Source of the DNA: Porticoccus sp.
GTDB taxonomy: Bacteria > Pseudomonadota > Gammaproteobacteria > Pseudomonadales > Porticoccaceae
Length of the DNA stretch: 11,449 nucleotides
Direction of reading: 5' to 3'
Assembly: GCA_023263825.1 (NCBI GenBank)
Contig: JALQUJ010000011.1
Location: 1 to 11,449, forward strand
Both the position numbers and the translations under genes were made by a program. The notes beneath the pieces are model-generated. The model did no database searches. It saw only the letters and a program-made list of their open reading frames with translations, and was not told the DNA's origin. Position 1 is the stretch's first letter. Every line of letters begins with the position of its first letter. Positions 1 through 6,819 of this stretch are shown here, one piece after another.

Positions 1-20
1 GGGGGTATTTATGGGGGTAT
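1..20. repeat. Direct repeat GGGGGTAT x2
   Basis: The octamer GGGGGTAT occurs at 1-8 and again at 13-20, separated by TTAT, at the extreme left edge. The copies are exact and the flanking DNA is AT-rich. Short G-tract repeats like this can lie near the ends of tRNA-integrated elements, and the tRNA-like end 60 bases further on makes that reading possible, but the left flank is not visible. The array may continue outside the window. The repeat is seen directly; any role is inferred. Confidence 0.5.
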
Positions 21-64
21 AAATCAAAAAATACTCATAGGATATATATCAATCATATAGTTAC

Positions 65-94
65 TGCACGAATTCAGTAGGTGCTGGGCCCACC
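65..94 (+). other. tRNA 3'-end-like remnant / possible att site
   Basis: The segment ending TGGGCCCACCA (84-94) looks like the 3' acceptor strand of a tRNA with encoded CCA, and a hairpin terminator follows four bases later, as is usual for tRNA genes. No matching 5' acceptor strand, anticodon arm or good T-loop lies upstream: GCAC/GTGC flanks an 11-base loop rather than a 5-bp stem with a 7-base TTC loop. It is therefore not a functional tRNA. A truncated tRNA end of this sort is what an attachment-site duplication leaves after integration at a tRNA 3' end. Chance resemblance remains possible. Confidence 0.3.
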
Positions 95-98
95 ATAT

Positions 99-125
99 AA
101 AAAACCACCTATGAGGTGGTTTTTT
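99..125. terminator. Rho-independent terminator, bidirectional
   Basis: A perfect 12-bp inverted repeat: six A and CCACCT (99-110), loop ATG, then AGGTGG and six T (114-125), followed by more T-rich sequence. The A/T flanks give a U-tract on either strand, so it could stop transcription from both sides. It closes whatever unit lies to the left (possibly the tRNA-like segment) and separates it from the gene starting at 225. Confidence 0.85.
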
Positions 126-224
126 ATTTTCCAGAGTATGCTCCATAATATGACACCCAATTCATCAACCAAGTTGGTTATGCAACCACCTCCATCAAAG
201 TTCTTCGTCTATTAGAGTGTTAAC
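126..224 (+). promoter_or_regulatory. Leader of the 225 gene with a 13-bp palindrome
   Basis: This 99-base gap must hold the promoter of the following gene. It contains AACCAA-G-TTGGTT (167-179), a perfect 6-bp-arm palindrome that could be an operator. I see no convincing -35/-10 pair. The ribosome-binding site before ATG 225 is weak (an AGAG at 214-217). Confidence 0.25.
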
Positions 225-1226
225 ATGGATCCAATAACCCAAGGCGTAGTCGGCGCAGCATTGGCACAAACCAAGGGAGAGACTAAAACACTAGCTAAAG
301 CTGGTGTGATTGGTGCACTGGCAGCTATGGCTCCCGATCTTGATGTATTAATACGATCGTCCACTGATCCATTGCTGGTCCTGGAATACCATCGACAATT
401 TACCCATTCATTGCTGTTTATTCCCTTTGGTGCACTGATTTGTTCACTAATTTTTTATCCATTAATCGCAAACCGTTGGCAATTAAACTTTAAGGCTATT
501 TATCTCTGGAGCTTTTTAGGGTTCGCTACCCATGGTTTACTGGATGGCTGCACTAGCTATGGCACACAGCTGTTGTGGCCCATCACCAATCACCGTTTCT
601 CTTGGGATATTATTTCAGTAATAGACCCATTATTTACACTGCCTCTACTGGTACTCATTCTGTTGAGTTCAGTATTAAAATCTCGGCGTTGCCTATATGG
701 TGCTTTGGTTTGGGGAACGATTTACCTAGGTATTGCCATCATCCAACATGAACGAGCATTGGATATTGGCCGTGACCTAGCAAAAGAGAGCAGTCATCAA
801 CCAATACGGTTAGAAGCAAAACCCAGTTTTGCTAACATCCTGGTCTGGAAAGTCGTGTATGAAACCGAAGATAAATTTCATGTGACCGCAGTCCGGCCAG
901 GGCTGTTTACCCCCAAGGTATGGATCGGAGACAATACCCATAAACTTAATCTAATCAATGACTTTCCATGGCTTGAACCAAACTCTCAACAAGCCAAAGA
1001 CATTCAACGCTTCAGCTGGTTCTCTGCTGACTATCTTGGCATAGATCCACAAGATGACATGGGTATTGTCGATGTACGCTACTCACTTTTACCCCATCAA
1101 ATTTCGCCCTTGTGGGGGATACAACTTTCTGAAACCCGGAATAATGGGCAGCATGTCAATTACTTTACTCGCCGAGAAAATCGCATGGAGAGCTTGAAAA
1201 AGCTTATAGCGATGTTTTATGAATAA
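225..1226 (+). CDS. YdjM/YbcI-type inner-membrane metal-dependent hydrolase family protein
   Basis: A 333-aa membrane protein of the PF04307 (YdjM) type, often labelled 'metal-dependent hydrolase' although no reaction is firmly established. Family hallmarks are present in order: the N-terminal MDPITQGVVGAAL, PDLD at 37-40, HRQFTH at 56-61, HGLLD at 103-107 followed by SYGTQLLWP, and RFSWD...DP at 124-135. The conserved His/Asp residues, which could bind a metal, are intact. Hydrophobic segments lie at about 62-80, 92-106, 131-150 and 156-173. The C-terminal 150 residues are soluble and include paired aromatic/Asp motifs (FSWFSADY near 263). The start is the ATG at 225, which gives the usual family N-terminus. 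Its last 23 bases overlap the end of the broken regulator on the other strand. The gene appears intact and monocistronic. Confidence 0.88.
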   Translation: MDPITQGVVGAALAQTKGETKTLAKAGVIGALAAMAPDLDVLIRSSTDPLLVLEYHRQFTHSLLFIPFGALICSLIFYPLIANRWQLNFKAIYLWSFLGFATHGLLDGCTSYGTQLLWPITNHRFSWDIISVIDPLFTLPLLVLILLSSVLKSRRCLYGALVWGTIYLGIAIIQHERALDIGRDLAKESSHQPIRLEAKPSFANILVWKVVYETEDKFHVTAVRPGLFTPKVWIGDNTHKLNLINDFPWLEPNSQQAKDIQRFSWFSADYLGIDPQDDMGIVDVRYSLLPHQISPLWGIQLSETRNNGQHVNYFTRRENRMESLKKLIAMFYE

Positions 1227-2534
1227 GCCCTTCTAGGGATTTCAATGTTTCTGCCCTTTTCTCCGTCAACACCTCAGAAAAACTTAAACGTAAGTAGTTT
1301 CTATGTTTATTCTTAGGGCTAAGCTTTTGTGGGCTAAATAAAGGGCCGGGGGTTATAGTGATACCCTATCCTGAGCCTTTTCATAAAGCTTTATCGTATC
1401 AATACTAGCGGGTAGTTCTACCCATAAGGTCAGCCCACCCTTTGGGGCAGAGCAACTTTGTACCGATAACAAATGGTTTTTTATAGCACCCTGCCATTGC
1501 ATGGATTGAGTCTCTAGCTCCCTTCGTTTCTTTTTAATATATCGTTCATAACTGCCCTGCTCCGGATACAGAGCCAACCCTTTCTGTAATGTAATACCTA
1601 CAGAAATTGAAGTGACAATTTTTAGTCGCTTTACTTTTTGAATAAACTTTCCCGGTAAAATCCATCCAAGCCTTAAATCCCGCGAAAGTGTTTTTGAAAA
1701 AGAGGAACAAAGAATAACGGAACCTGAAATATCAAAAGAATAAATACTGCGAGGTTTGTTTAAACTAAAATATAAATCACTATAAACATCATCTTCTATA
1801 ATCGTTATTTGATTCTTAATACAACAATCGAGCAATTGAATTTTTGCATCATTGGGCATAAACGCCCCGGTGGGGCTTGAATAGTTAGGTGCAACAATCA
1901 GCGCCTTAATATCCCATTGATTCACTGCCTATTGAAATGCTTCGACATCAATACCCGTAGAGGGCGAACTGGGCATCTCAATGACCTTTCGATTAAGTGC
2001 CTCCAATAATTGAATCGCACCATAAAAACCCGGTGACTCTATGGCCACAATATCATCCGGCTCTGTGGCCGACATTAATGCCAATAGCAATGAATGTTGG
2101 CAACCATGGGTAATAACAAGATTATCTGCAGAAACCTCATGCTGGGAATGATGTATCCGAGCAGCAATTTGTTGCCGCAATGCAAAATAACCCAAGGGTT
2201 CATCGTAATAATGCTGCTCAGTTTCTGTTTCCCTTCGTTTTGCCCGAGAGAGACATTGCCTCAATTCCACATTACCTGCCTGCTGATCTACTTTGGTCAG
2301 TAAGTCAAAAGAAGCGGCCTTTTACATAATATCGACAATAATTTGGCTCGTTGAAACCAAAGCCGGCCTTATTACTGGCCGACTCATTTCAGGGTGTTTT
2401 AACTTAAAATCACTTTGTTTTTGCGCACAAACAAAAAATCCGGATTTGGGTCTGGATTCAATCAACCCTATTGATTCCAACTGACTATAAGCTGTAACAA
2501 CTGTTGTTTTTGATACCTTCTGTATACGAGAAAG
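1204..2534 (-). pseudogene. Decayed MocR/PdxR-type regulator (GntR wHTH + aminotransferase fold)
   Basis: Read on the minus strand, one frame gives the recognition half of a GntR winged helix (LSRIQKVSKTTVV, then LESIGLIESRPKSGFFV). It continues into a class I/II aminotransferase fold: YYDEPLGYFALRQQIA, then TGA following a Pro-Asn (VAPNYSSPTGA), IIEDDVYSDLYF, and the PLP-lysine motif SSFSKTLSRDLRLGW. MocR/PdxR proteins are about 450-500 aa; intact members bind PLP and activate or repress nearby genes. Three lesions are visible. A TAA at 2322-2324 and a TAG at 1929-1931 fall in the same frame as the flanking homology. Upstream of 1365 the frame shifts by one base: the expected C-terminus GITITPGPLFSP...NYLRLSFSE then reads on to TAA at 1204-1206. 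The 5' end is also missing: recognisable homology stops near 2534, where another truncated gene begins. Three independent lesions make sequencing error unlikely. Confidence 0.88.
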
Positions 2535-2541
2535 CGGATAT

Positions 2542-2820
2542 GGAAAAATAACTGAACAAATTCTTAGGTCACTTGTAATTGCCAAGCTACGAGATAACGA
2601 CGTGTTAATCGCAAGCTCAAACAAAGGCTACAAGATACCTAGAGAATTTAAAGATATGTATGATTTCGCCTTAAAGGTGGATTCACAAGTAGTTCCTCAA
2701 CTCAGACGATTAAACAAAGCTAGAAAGAATATTTTAATGGCCACTTCTAATCAGATTGATATATTGAAGGGGCCTAATTTCCCAAATTTAGTGGCGTTTA
2801 TTGACAGCATGGAAGACTAA
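2542..2820 (+). pseudogene. C-terminal remnant of a winged-helix-like protein of unknown function
   Basis: The plus-strand frame ending at TAA 2818-2820 reads GKITEQILRSLVIAKLRDND from about 2542, then VLIASSNKGYKIP and a charged helical tail of about 60 residues. The LIASSNKGYKIP stretch looks like the wing of a winged helix, in which a strand-Gly-Tyr pattern follows the recognition helix. The frame is open back to 2491, but there is no good start codon before GTG 2602. That GTG would begin in the middle of the fold, so this is more likely the 3' end of a longer gene whose 5' part was lost at the junction with the MocR pseudogene. A genuine 72-aa protein starting at GTG 2602 cannot be excluded. 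I do not recognise the family. Confidence 0.55.
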
Positions 2821-2824
2821 AATT

Positions 2825-2868
2825 TAACCTGTGACTGCATACGCTGTTCTCTATGCAGTCACCGGTTA
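2825..2868. terminator. Hairpin between convergent gene ends
   Basis: GTGACTGCATA (2831-2841) pairs exactly with TATGCAGTCAC (2852-2862). The stem extends outward through one mismatch to TAACC/GGTTA, giving about 16 pairs around a 10-base loop. It lies between the convergent ends at 2820 and 2880, which suits a shared terminator. No strong T-tract follows on either strand, so termination by this hairpin alone is uncertain. Confidence 0.6.
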
Positions 2869-2879
2869 GGCTTTAACAA

Positions 2880-4124
2880 TCAAACCACCCTATCATCCCT
2901 TAACTTCTGCTGGGCTTCCTGATCCAAACCCAGCAGCTCACCCAACACTTCATCATTATGGCTACCCACTTCTGGTCCTGGCCACTCGGTTTCTCCCGGC
3001 GTGTCACTGAGCTTGGGAATCATCCCCGGAATTTTTAGTGGCTCCCCATTAATTTCCACCTGCTCGAATAACCCACGGTCGTTAAAGTGTGGGTCTGCCA
3101 ACATATCTTCTGCGTTATAAATTGGGCCTGCGGGCACACGACTTTCTTCAAGGGTTTTGAGTATTTCGATACTGTTATGATTTTGGCACCATGTGGAAAT
3201 AGCCTCATCAATATCCTGTTCATGTTCTACTCGACCTGCGTTGTTGGCTAAACGTGAATCGTTGGCCATATCTGTTCTGCCTGCGGCTTCCATTAGGCGT
3301 TTAAAAATGGAATCGCCATTGCCACCGATCACCACAAATTTGCCATCACCACAGCGATAGGTATTTGTGGGAACAATGCCCGTGACTGTGGTACCCGATG
3401 GCTCACGAATCACACCGCCACCATCAAATTCTGGTACTACGCCTTCCAGTAAATTAAACATGGCTTCATACAGTGCGATATCGACTACTTGCCCTTGCCC
3501 ACTGGTTTGGCGTGACAGTAGTGACAACGCCACACCGAAAGCGGCATGGAGCCCGGCAATGCTGTCGCCGATGCTCAGGTTGGGACGTACCGGAGCTTCA
3601 TCGGGAAAACCATTCACATAACGAAAACCACTGATGCCTTCGCACACAGATGCAAAACCGGGCTTGTGGGCATAGGGCCCTGTTTGTCCGTAACCGGATA
3701 TCCGGGTGTATACCAATCCCGGATTAGATGGCTTAAAACGTTCTGGCCCCAGGCCCCACTTTTCCATCACCCCCGGCCGAAAGTTCTCAATTAATACATC
3801 GGCACCATCAATGAGTTGAGCAACCAGCTCTCTACCCTTTTCTGTTTTTAAATCGAGGGTAATACATTTTTTATTGCGCCCAAGGCTTCGCCACCACAAT
3901 GATGTGCCATCTTTGACGACACGCCAGTTTCGCAGTGGATCACCCCCGCCGGGTGGTTCTACTTTGATCACTTCAGCACCAAAATAGGCCAGCAAAGAAC
4001 CGGCAAAAGGCCCCGCAAGTAATTGCCCCAGTTCTATTACTCGATAACCTGCTAAGGGCCTTTTACCCACTGATAGCTCTTTATTCGCTAAGGGCTTTTT
4101 ATTCACCAATGTCTTTTTCCTCAT
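2880..4124 (-). CDS. CaiB/BaiF family (class III) CoA-transferase
   Basis: A 414-aa class III CoA-transferase, which moves CoA between carboxylic acids (substrate unknown); such enzymes are usually cytoplasmic interlocked dimers. Visible hallmarks: PLAGYRVIELGQLLAGPFAG (23-42), GAEVIKVEPP (49-58), the NKKCITLDLK segment (84-93), LIENFRPGVMEKWGLG (111-126), GYGQTGPY (144-151), and the catalytic Asp in SIGDSIAGLHAAFG (D187). Length is normal for the family. ATG 4124 is used as the start; an in-frame TTG lies just before it, and TTG/GTG codons 6-7 follow an AGGA at a plausible distance, so the exact start is uncertain. Residues 3-26 are four 6-aa repeats, an extension most relatives lack. It starts 17 nt after the stop of the AEC carrier gene and is probably co-transcribed with it. 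Confidence 0.92.
   Translation of the reverse strand: MRKKTLVNKKPLANKELSVGKRPLAGYRVIELGQLLAGPFAGSLLAYFGAEVIKVEPPGGGDPLRNWRVVKDGTSLWWRSLGRNKKCITLDLKTEKGRELVAQLIDGADVLIENFRPGVMEKWGLGPERFKPSNPGLVYTRISGYGQTGPYAHKPGFASVCEGISGFRYVNGFPDEAPVRPNLSIGDSIAGLHAAFGVALSLLSRQTSGQGQVVDIALYEAMFNLLEGVVPEFDGGGVIREPSGTTVTGIVPTNTYRCGDGKFVVIGGNGDSIFKRLMEAAGRTDMANDSRLANNAGRVEHEQDIDEAISTWCQNHNSIEILKTLEESRVPAGPIYNAEDMLADPHFNDRGLFEQVEINGEPLKIPGMIPKLSDTPGETEWPGPEVGSHNDEVLGELLGLDQEAQQKLRDDRVV
4047..4118 (-). repeat. Four imperfect 18-nt tandem repeats in the CoA-transferase N-terminus
   Basis: In coding direction the units encode KKTLVN, KKPLAN, KELSVG and KRPLAG, exactly 18 nt each. The last unit runs into the conserved PLAGYRVIEL start of the CaiB fold, so the other three look like copies of the gene's original first codons. 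Confidence 0.75.
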
Positions 4125-4141
4125 CAAGTGCTTGCTGCGTT

Positions 4142-5071
4142 CTATAATAAAAATGTCAGTAAGAGCGGTACAGCTAACAATGCCATTATGGTTGATGCTA
4201 CGACGACACCCGCCACTGCATTGGGGTCACGATCAAATTTTAATGCCAATAAATAATTAAAGACGGCAGCGGGCATGATGGCTTGAAGCAGTACCACATT
4301 CCTGGCTGTACCTGTAATACCCAAGAGTGACACAGCGATCCAGGCAAAAACTAATCCGCCACCAATACGTAAGGTCGAAAACACAATGCTCCGCCACCAG
4401 CCTGTGGTGGTCAAATTGGATAGGGACACGCCCAAAGTGATCAACATTAATGGAATAGTAAACCCGGCAAGTAATTCCAGGGTGGAATCAATCCATAGGG
4501 GTAATCGGGTGCCACTCCCGACGAGCCAAAGAGTAATAATGATGGCATAGATTAATGGCTGTTTTGCCAGGTCTGCCGATATAGCCCTGAGGCCTGTGCT
4601 AGCACGGGACATTAAGGCAATGCCTGCGGTCATCAGTGCCGTCATTTGCACCAGAAAGAACGACAGCCCCAAGGCTAAACCCTGCTCACCAAAGGCAAAC
4701 AAGCAAAGGGGTAATCCCATATTGCCATTGTTGGGGAACACTACGGCAGATAATAATGAACGCCCATCTCCATCACTGCCATCAACACTGTTGCCACCCA
4801 AACTTTTCCCAATAAAAAGCCTAATAGCAACAACACCTAACACCGCGGTTCCAATAAAAACCAGCAAAGCGGCTAATGCGACCTGAGCAAAATCCTGACC
4901 CGAAATTTCGACCTGACTAATGGCCGATACGACAAGGCAGGGAGCCCCGATATTCATGACGGCCCGACTGACAAATTCTGCCGCATAGGGTGTTGAAGAA
5001 CGCCCCCAGAAAAAACCGATGGCGGTACAAATCAGCACGGGCGCGATAACGTTCCACAACTCCAATAGCAT
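4142..5071 (-). CDS. AEC family (auxin efflux carrier-like) transporter
   Basis: A 309-aa integral membrane carrier of PF03547 type; bacterial members move small organic acids such as malonate or malate. About ten hydrophobic segments fill the protein. Family motifs are FPNNGNMGLPL (112-122), TLGVSLSNL (212-220) and QAIMPAAVFNYLLA (263-276). The first half is split from the second by a polar loop around 93-105 (GNSVDGSDGDG). I chose ATG 5071 because AAGGTG (5081-5086) gives a good ribosome-binding site nine bases upstream; the in-frame GTG at 5083 is itself part of that site. It is the first gene of the minus-strand unit, with the CoA-transferase following, which suggests uptake or export of the acid that the transferase activates. 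The direction and the acid cannot be read from sequence. Confidence 0.9.
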   Translation of the reverse strand: MLLELWNVIAPVLICTAIGFFWGRSSTPYAAEFVSRAVMNIGAPCLVVSAISQVEISGQDFAQVALAALLVFIGTAVLGVVAIRLFIGKSLGGNSVDGSDGDGRSLLSAVVFPNNGNMGLPLCLFAFGEQGLALGLSFFLVQMTALMTAGIALMSRASTGLRAISADLAKQPLIYAIIITLWLVGSGTRLPLWIDSTLELLAGFTIPLMLITLGVSLSNLTTTGWWRSIVFSTLRIGGGLVFAWIAVSLLGITGTARNVVLLQAIMPAAVFNYLLALKFDRDPNAVAGVVVASTIMALLAVPLLLTFLL

Positions 5072-5280
5072 TGTTAGATGCACCTTGTTTTGGGGTTTGT
5101 TTTCACTTTTTTACTCTTAACCTTTTATCTTAAATTTAAAGAAGATAGCTTGTTTTTACTGCTTTCCATCCGGGCTATACTCTGGGTATGCAATTCCTGA
5201 GGTAAAGTAAGGAACGATCACCCACTAGTTGTCTCTAAGTCCATGATTAATCACAGAGTAAGAAGCTAGAGCAAAAACAG
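5072..5280. promoter_or_regulatory. Divergent promoter region with ECF/sigma-E-like candidate
   Basis: This AT-rich gap separates the minus-strand carrier unit from the plus-strand envelope operon. Facing right, GGAACGA (5211-5217) and TCTAA (5234-5238) are 16 bases apart, close to the sigma-E pattern GGAACTT-N15/16-TCnnA. A sigma-70-like TATACT (5176-5181) has only a poor -35 (TTGTTT 5150-5155, spacer 20). TTCCT/AGGAA half-sites (5194-5198, 5210-5214) overlap the ECF -35. For the leftward gene I see no clear promoter. All of this is pattern matching by eye. Confidence 0.35.
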
Positions 5281-6819
5281 ATGGTATGTTCAATTAACAT
5301 TCATTTCTCCAACACACACCTTTTTAACAGAGCAGGCACAATACCTTTCGCCTTGGTTCTGCTTACAGGTAGTCTGCTCATGACTACCCTTGTTGCTGAT
5401 GATGTGGTTGCTGAGGAGGTCGTTGCTAATGAACAAGCTGCCGATCAATCCATAGTTGAAAAAGAGGATTCTACCAGCCAGCCAGCAATGGCCAAAGAAG
5501 ATACGGATAATGATGCTGCTTCAGAACTGCTTAGTGCCATTATTGCCCGCAATACAGCACTGAAAAACTCCCTCGACCTTACCATTGAAAATCATCGTGC
5601 CGCCATTGAACAAAAAGAAAATGAGGTTGGCCCCTACGACCTGGAATTATCAGAAATGGTTTATGGGTTAGGAAAAACCCTGCAAACCAGCCAGCGTTAT
5701 GAAGAGGCGATTAATGCCTACAGAAGGTCTCTGTACCTTAAACGCGTTAATGACGGTGTTTACAGTTTGTCTCAAGCTCCTATGTTAAGGGGCATTATTG
5801 AAAGCCATGTCAGACAAGGTCAAACTGATGCCGCTGCTGAAAGTTATGAGCAGCTGGTTTGGATCCACCTAAAGACCTATGGCAATAATGACCCCAGGTT
5901 GATTTCACTTTTTGAAGAAGTCGGTCAATGGCATTTGAATGCCTACATCCAAACAGAGCAACGTGAAGACGGCTACCACCTCAATGCAGCATTCGATTTG
6001 TATTCCATTGCCATAAAGCTGTCGAGTGAGCACCACGGCGATTCAAACATTGAACTGATTGATTTGCTGAAAAATTTGGCCATCACCAGTTATTACCAAA
6101 CACTGCATCAACAACGTTACCCAGAATTTGCTGAGCTTGGTGCGGGTGTGCCTTTTGGTTACCGCCCCCTTGGCACCACTGGTGATGAGCTATTAAGAAG
6201 GGGGAGTTACTACCTTCATGGCCATGCTGCCCACAGAAGAATTCTTCATATTCTCAACAGCAATCCAGAAGTAACATCCATTGATAAGGCTAAAGCCCAC
6301 ACCAATCTTGGAGACTGGTTTCTCCTTTATGGGCGACAACAACTGGCGATTACTGCGTATCAACAAGCTCATAAAGCGATGGAGGATGATGAGCAAAAAG
6401 ATGAAGTCTTAGCCTCTTTATTTGGCATGCCGACTATGCTGCCAAAACTTGAGACTAAAATTGTTCAGGAAACGACGATCATCAGCGATGCATTACTTAC
6501 TCGTTCATCTGCACCATCAAAGCAGTTATCCGAGAATTCATCCGAGAACTCAAAAGATTCAGGCAACACAAAAAATACGCCTTACCAAAACCTCTTTATT
6601 CACGATAGCTACGTTAATTTAACGGTGGATGTCACTGAAAAAGGGGCGCCAACAAACCTAAAAATTTCTGAGGTTTATCCTGAAAGTGCCGACAGTTATG
6701 GCAACCGTGCAAGACAAACCATACGAGCCAAAAAATTTAGGCCACGCTTTGAGTCAGGGTCACCTGTCCTCACCAATGCGTTCCCTATTAAGGTTTTAAT
6801 ACCCAATGAGAATAGCTAA
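5281..6819 (+). CDS. Exported TPR protein with TonB-like C-terminal domain
   Basis: A 512-aa protein. Residues 20-39 form a hydrophobic signal (FALVLLTGSLLMTTLVA) with likely cleavage after LVA, so the mature chain is periplasmic; a retained signal anchor is possible. An acidic low-complexity stretch (40-80) follows. TPR-like helices are at about 122-155 (YGLGKTLQTSQRYEEAINAY), 163-196, 205-270 and 335-368 (NLGDWFLLYGRQQLAITAYQ). A Ser-rich linker (408-433) leads to residues 440-507, which resemble the TonB C-terminal fold (VNLTVDVTEKGAPTNLKI, then RARQTIRAKKFRPRF and a closing strand). There is no Pro-rich periplasm-spanning region, so it is not a standard TonB. The ATG at 5281 has only a weak ribosome-binding site. 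It is first in the operon and overlaps the next gene by 14 bases. Confidence 0.8.
   Translation: MVCSINIHFSNTHLFNRAGTIPFALVLLTGSLLMTTLVADDVVAEEVVANEQAADQSIVEKEDSTSQPAMAKEDTDNDAASELLSAIIARNTALKNSLDLTIENHRAAIEQKENEVGPYDLELSEMVYGLGKTLQTSQRYEEAINAYRRSLYLKRVNDGVYSLSQAPMLRGIIESHVRQGQTDAAAESYEQLVWIHLKTYGNNDPRLISLFEEVGQWHLNAYIQTEQREDGYHLNAAFDLYSIAIKLSSEHHGDSNIELIDLLKNLAITSYYQTLHQQRYPEFAELGAGVPFGYRPLGTTGDELLRRGSYYLHGHAAHRRILHILNSNPEVTSIDKAKAHTNLGDWFLLYGRQQLAITAYQQAHKAMEDDEQKDEVLASLFGMPTMLPKLETKIVQETTIISDALLTRSSAPSKQLSENSSENSKDSGNTKNTPYQNLFIHDSYVNLTVDVTEKGAPTNLKISEVYPESADSYGNRARQTIRAKKFRPRFESGSPVLTNAFPIKVLIPNENS
6529..6552 (+). repeat. 12-nt tandem duplication in the Ser-rich linker
   Basis: TCCGAGAATTCA is followed directly by TCCGAGAACTCA, encoding SENS twice in the linker before the TonB-like domain. 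One base differs between the copies, so the duplication is recent or under little constraint. Confidence 0.7.

Noticed and set aside
1..94. A complete tRNA gene at the left edge
   Set aside because: No 5' acceptor strand, anticodon arm or standard T-loop is present; only the 3' tail resembles a tRNA.
2094..2484. Two plus-strand frames (69 and 63 aa) antisense to the MocR pseudogene
   Set aside because: They have no family-like sequence, and the minus strand over these bases carries clear regulator homology.
2535..2624. N-terminal part of the minus-strand frame (start near 2624) as the true start of the MocR regulator
   Set aside because: The residues before LSRIQKVSK match a GntR winged helix poorly, apart from a chance-like RICSV, while the opposite strand over the same bases reads as coherent winged-helix sequence.
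5072..5083. GTG 5083 as the start of the AEC carrier
   Set aside because: GTG 5083 is part of the AAGGTG ribosome-binding site that is well placed for ATG 5071, and the family N-terminus fits the ATG.
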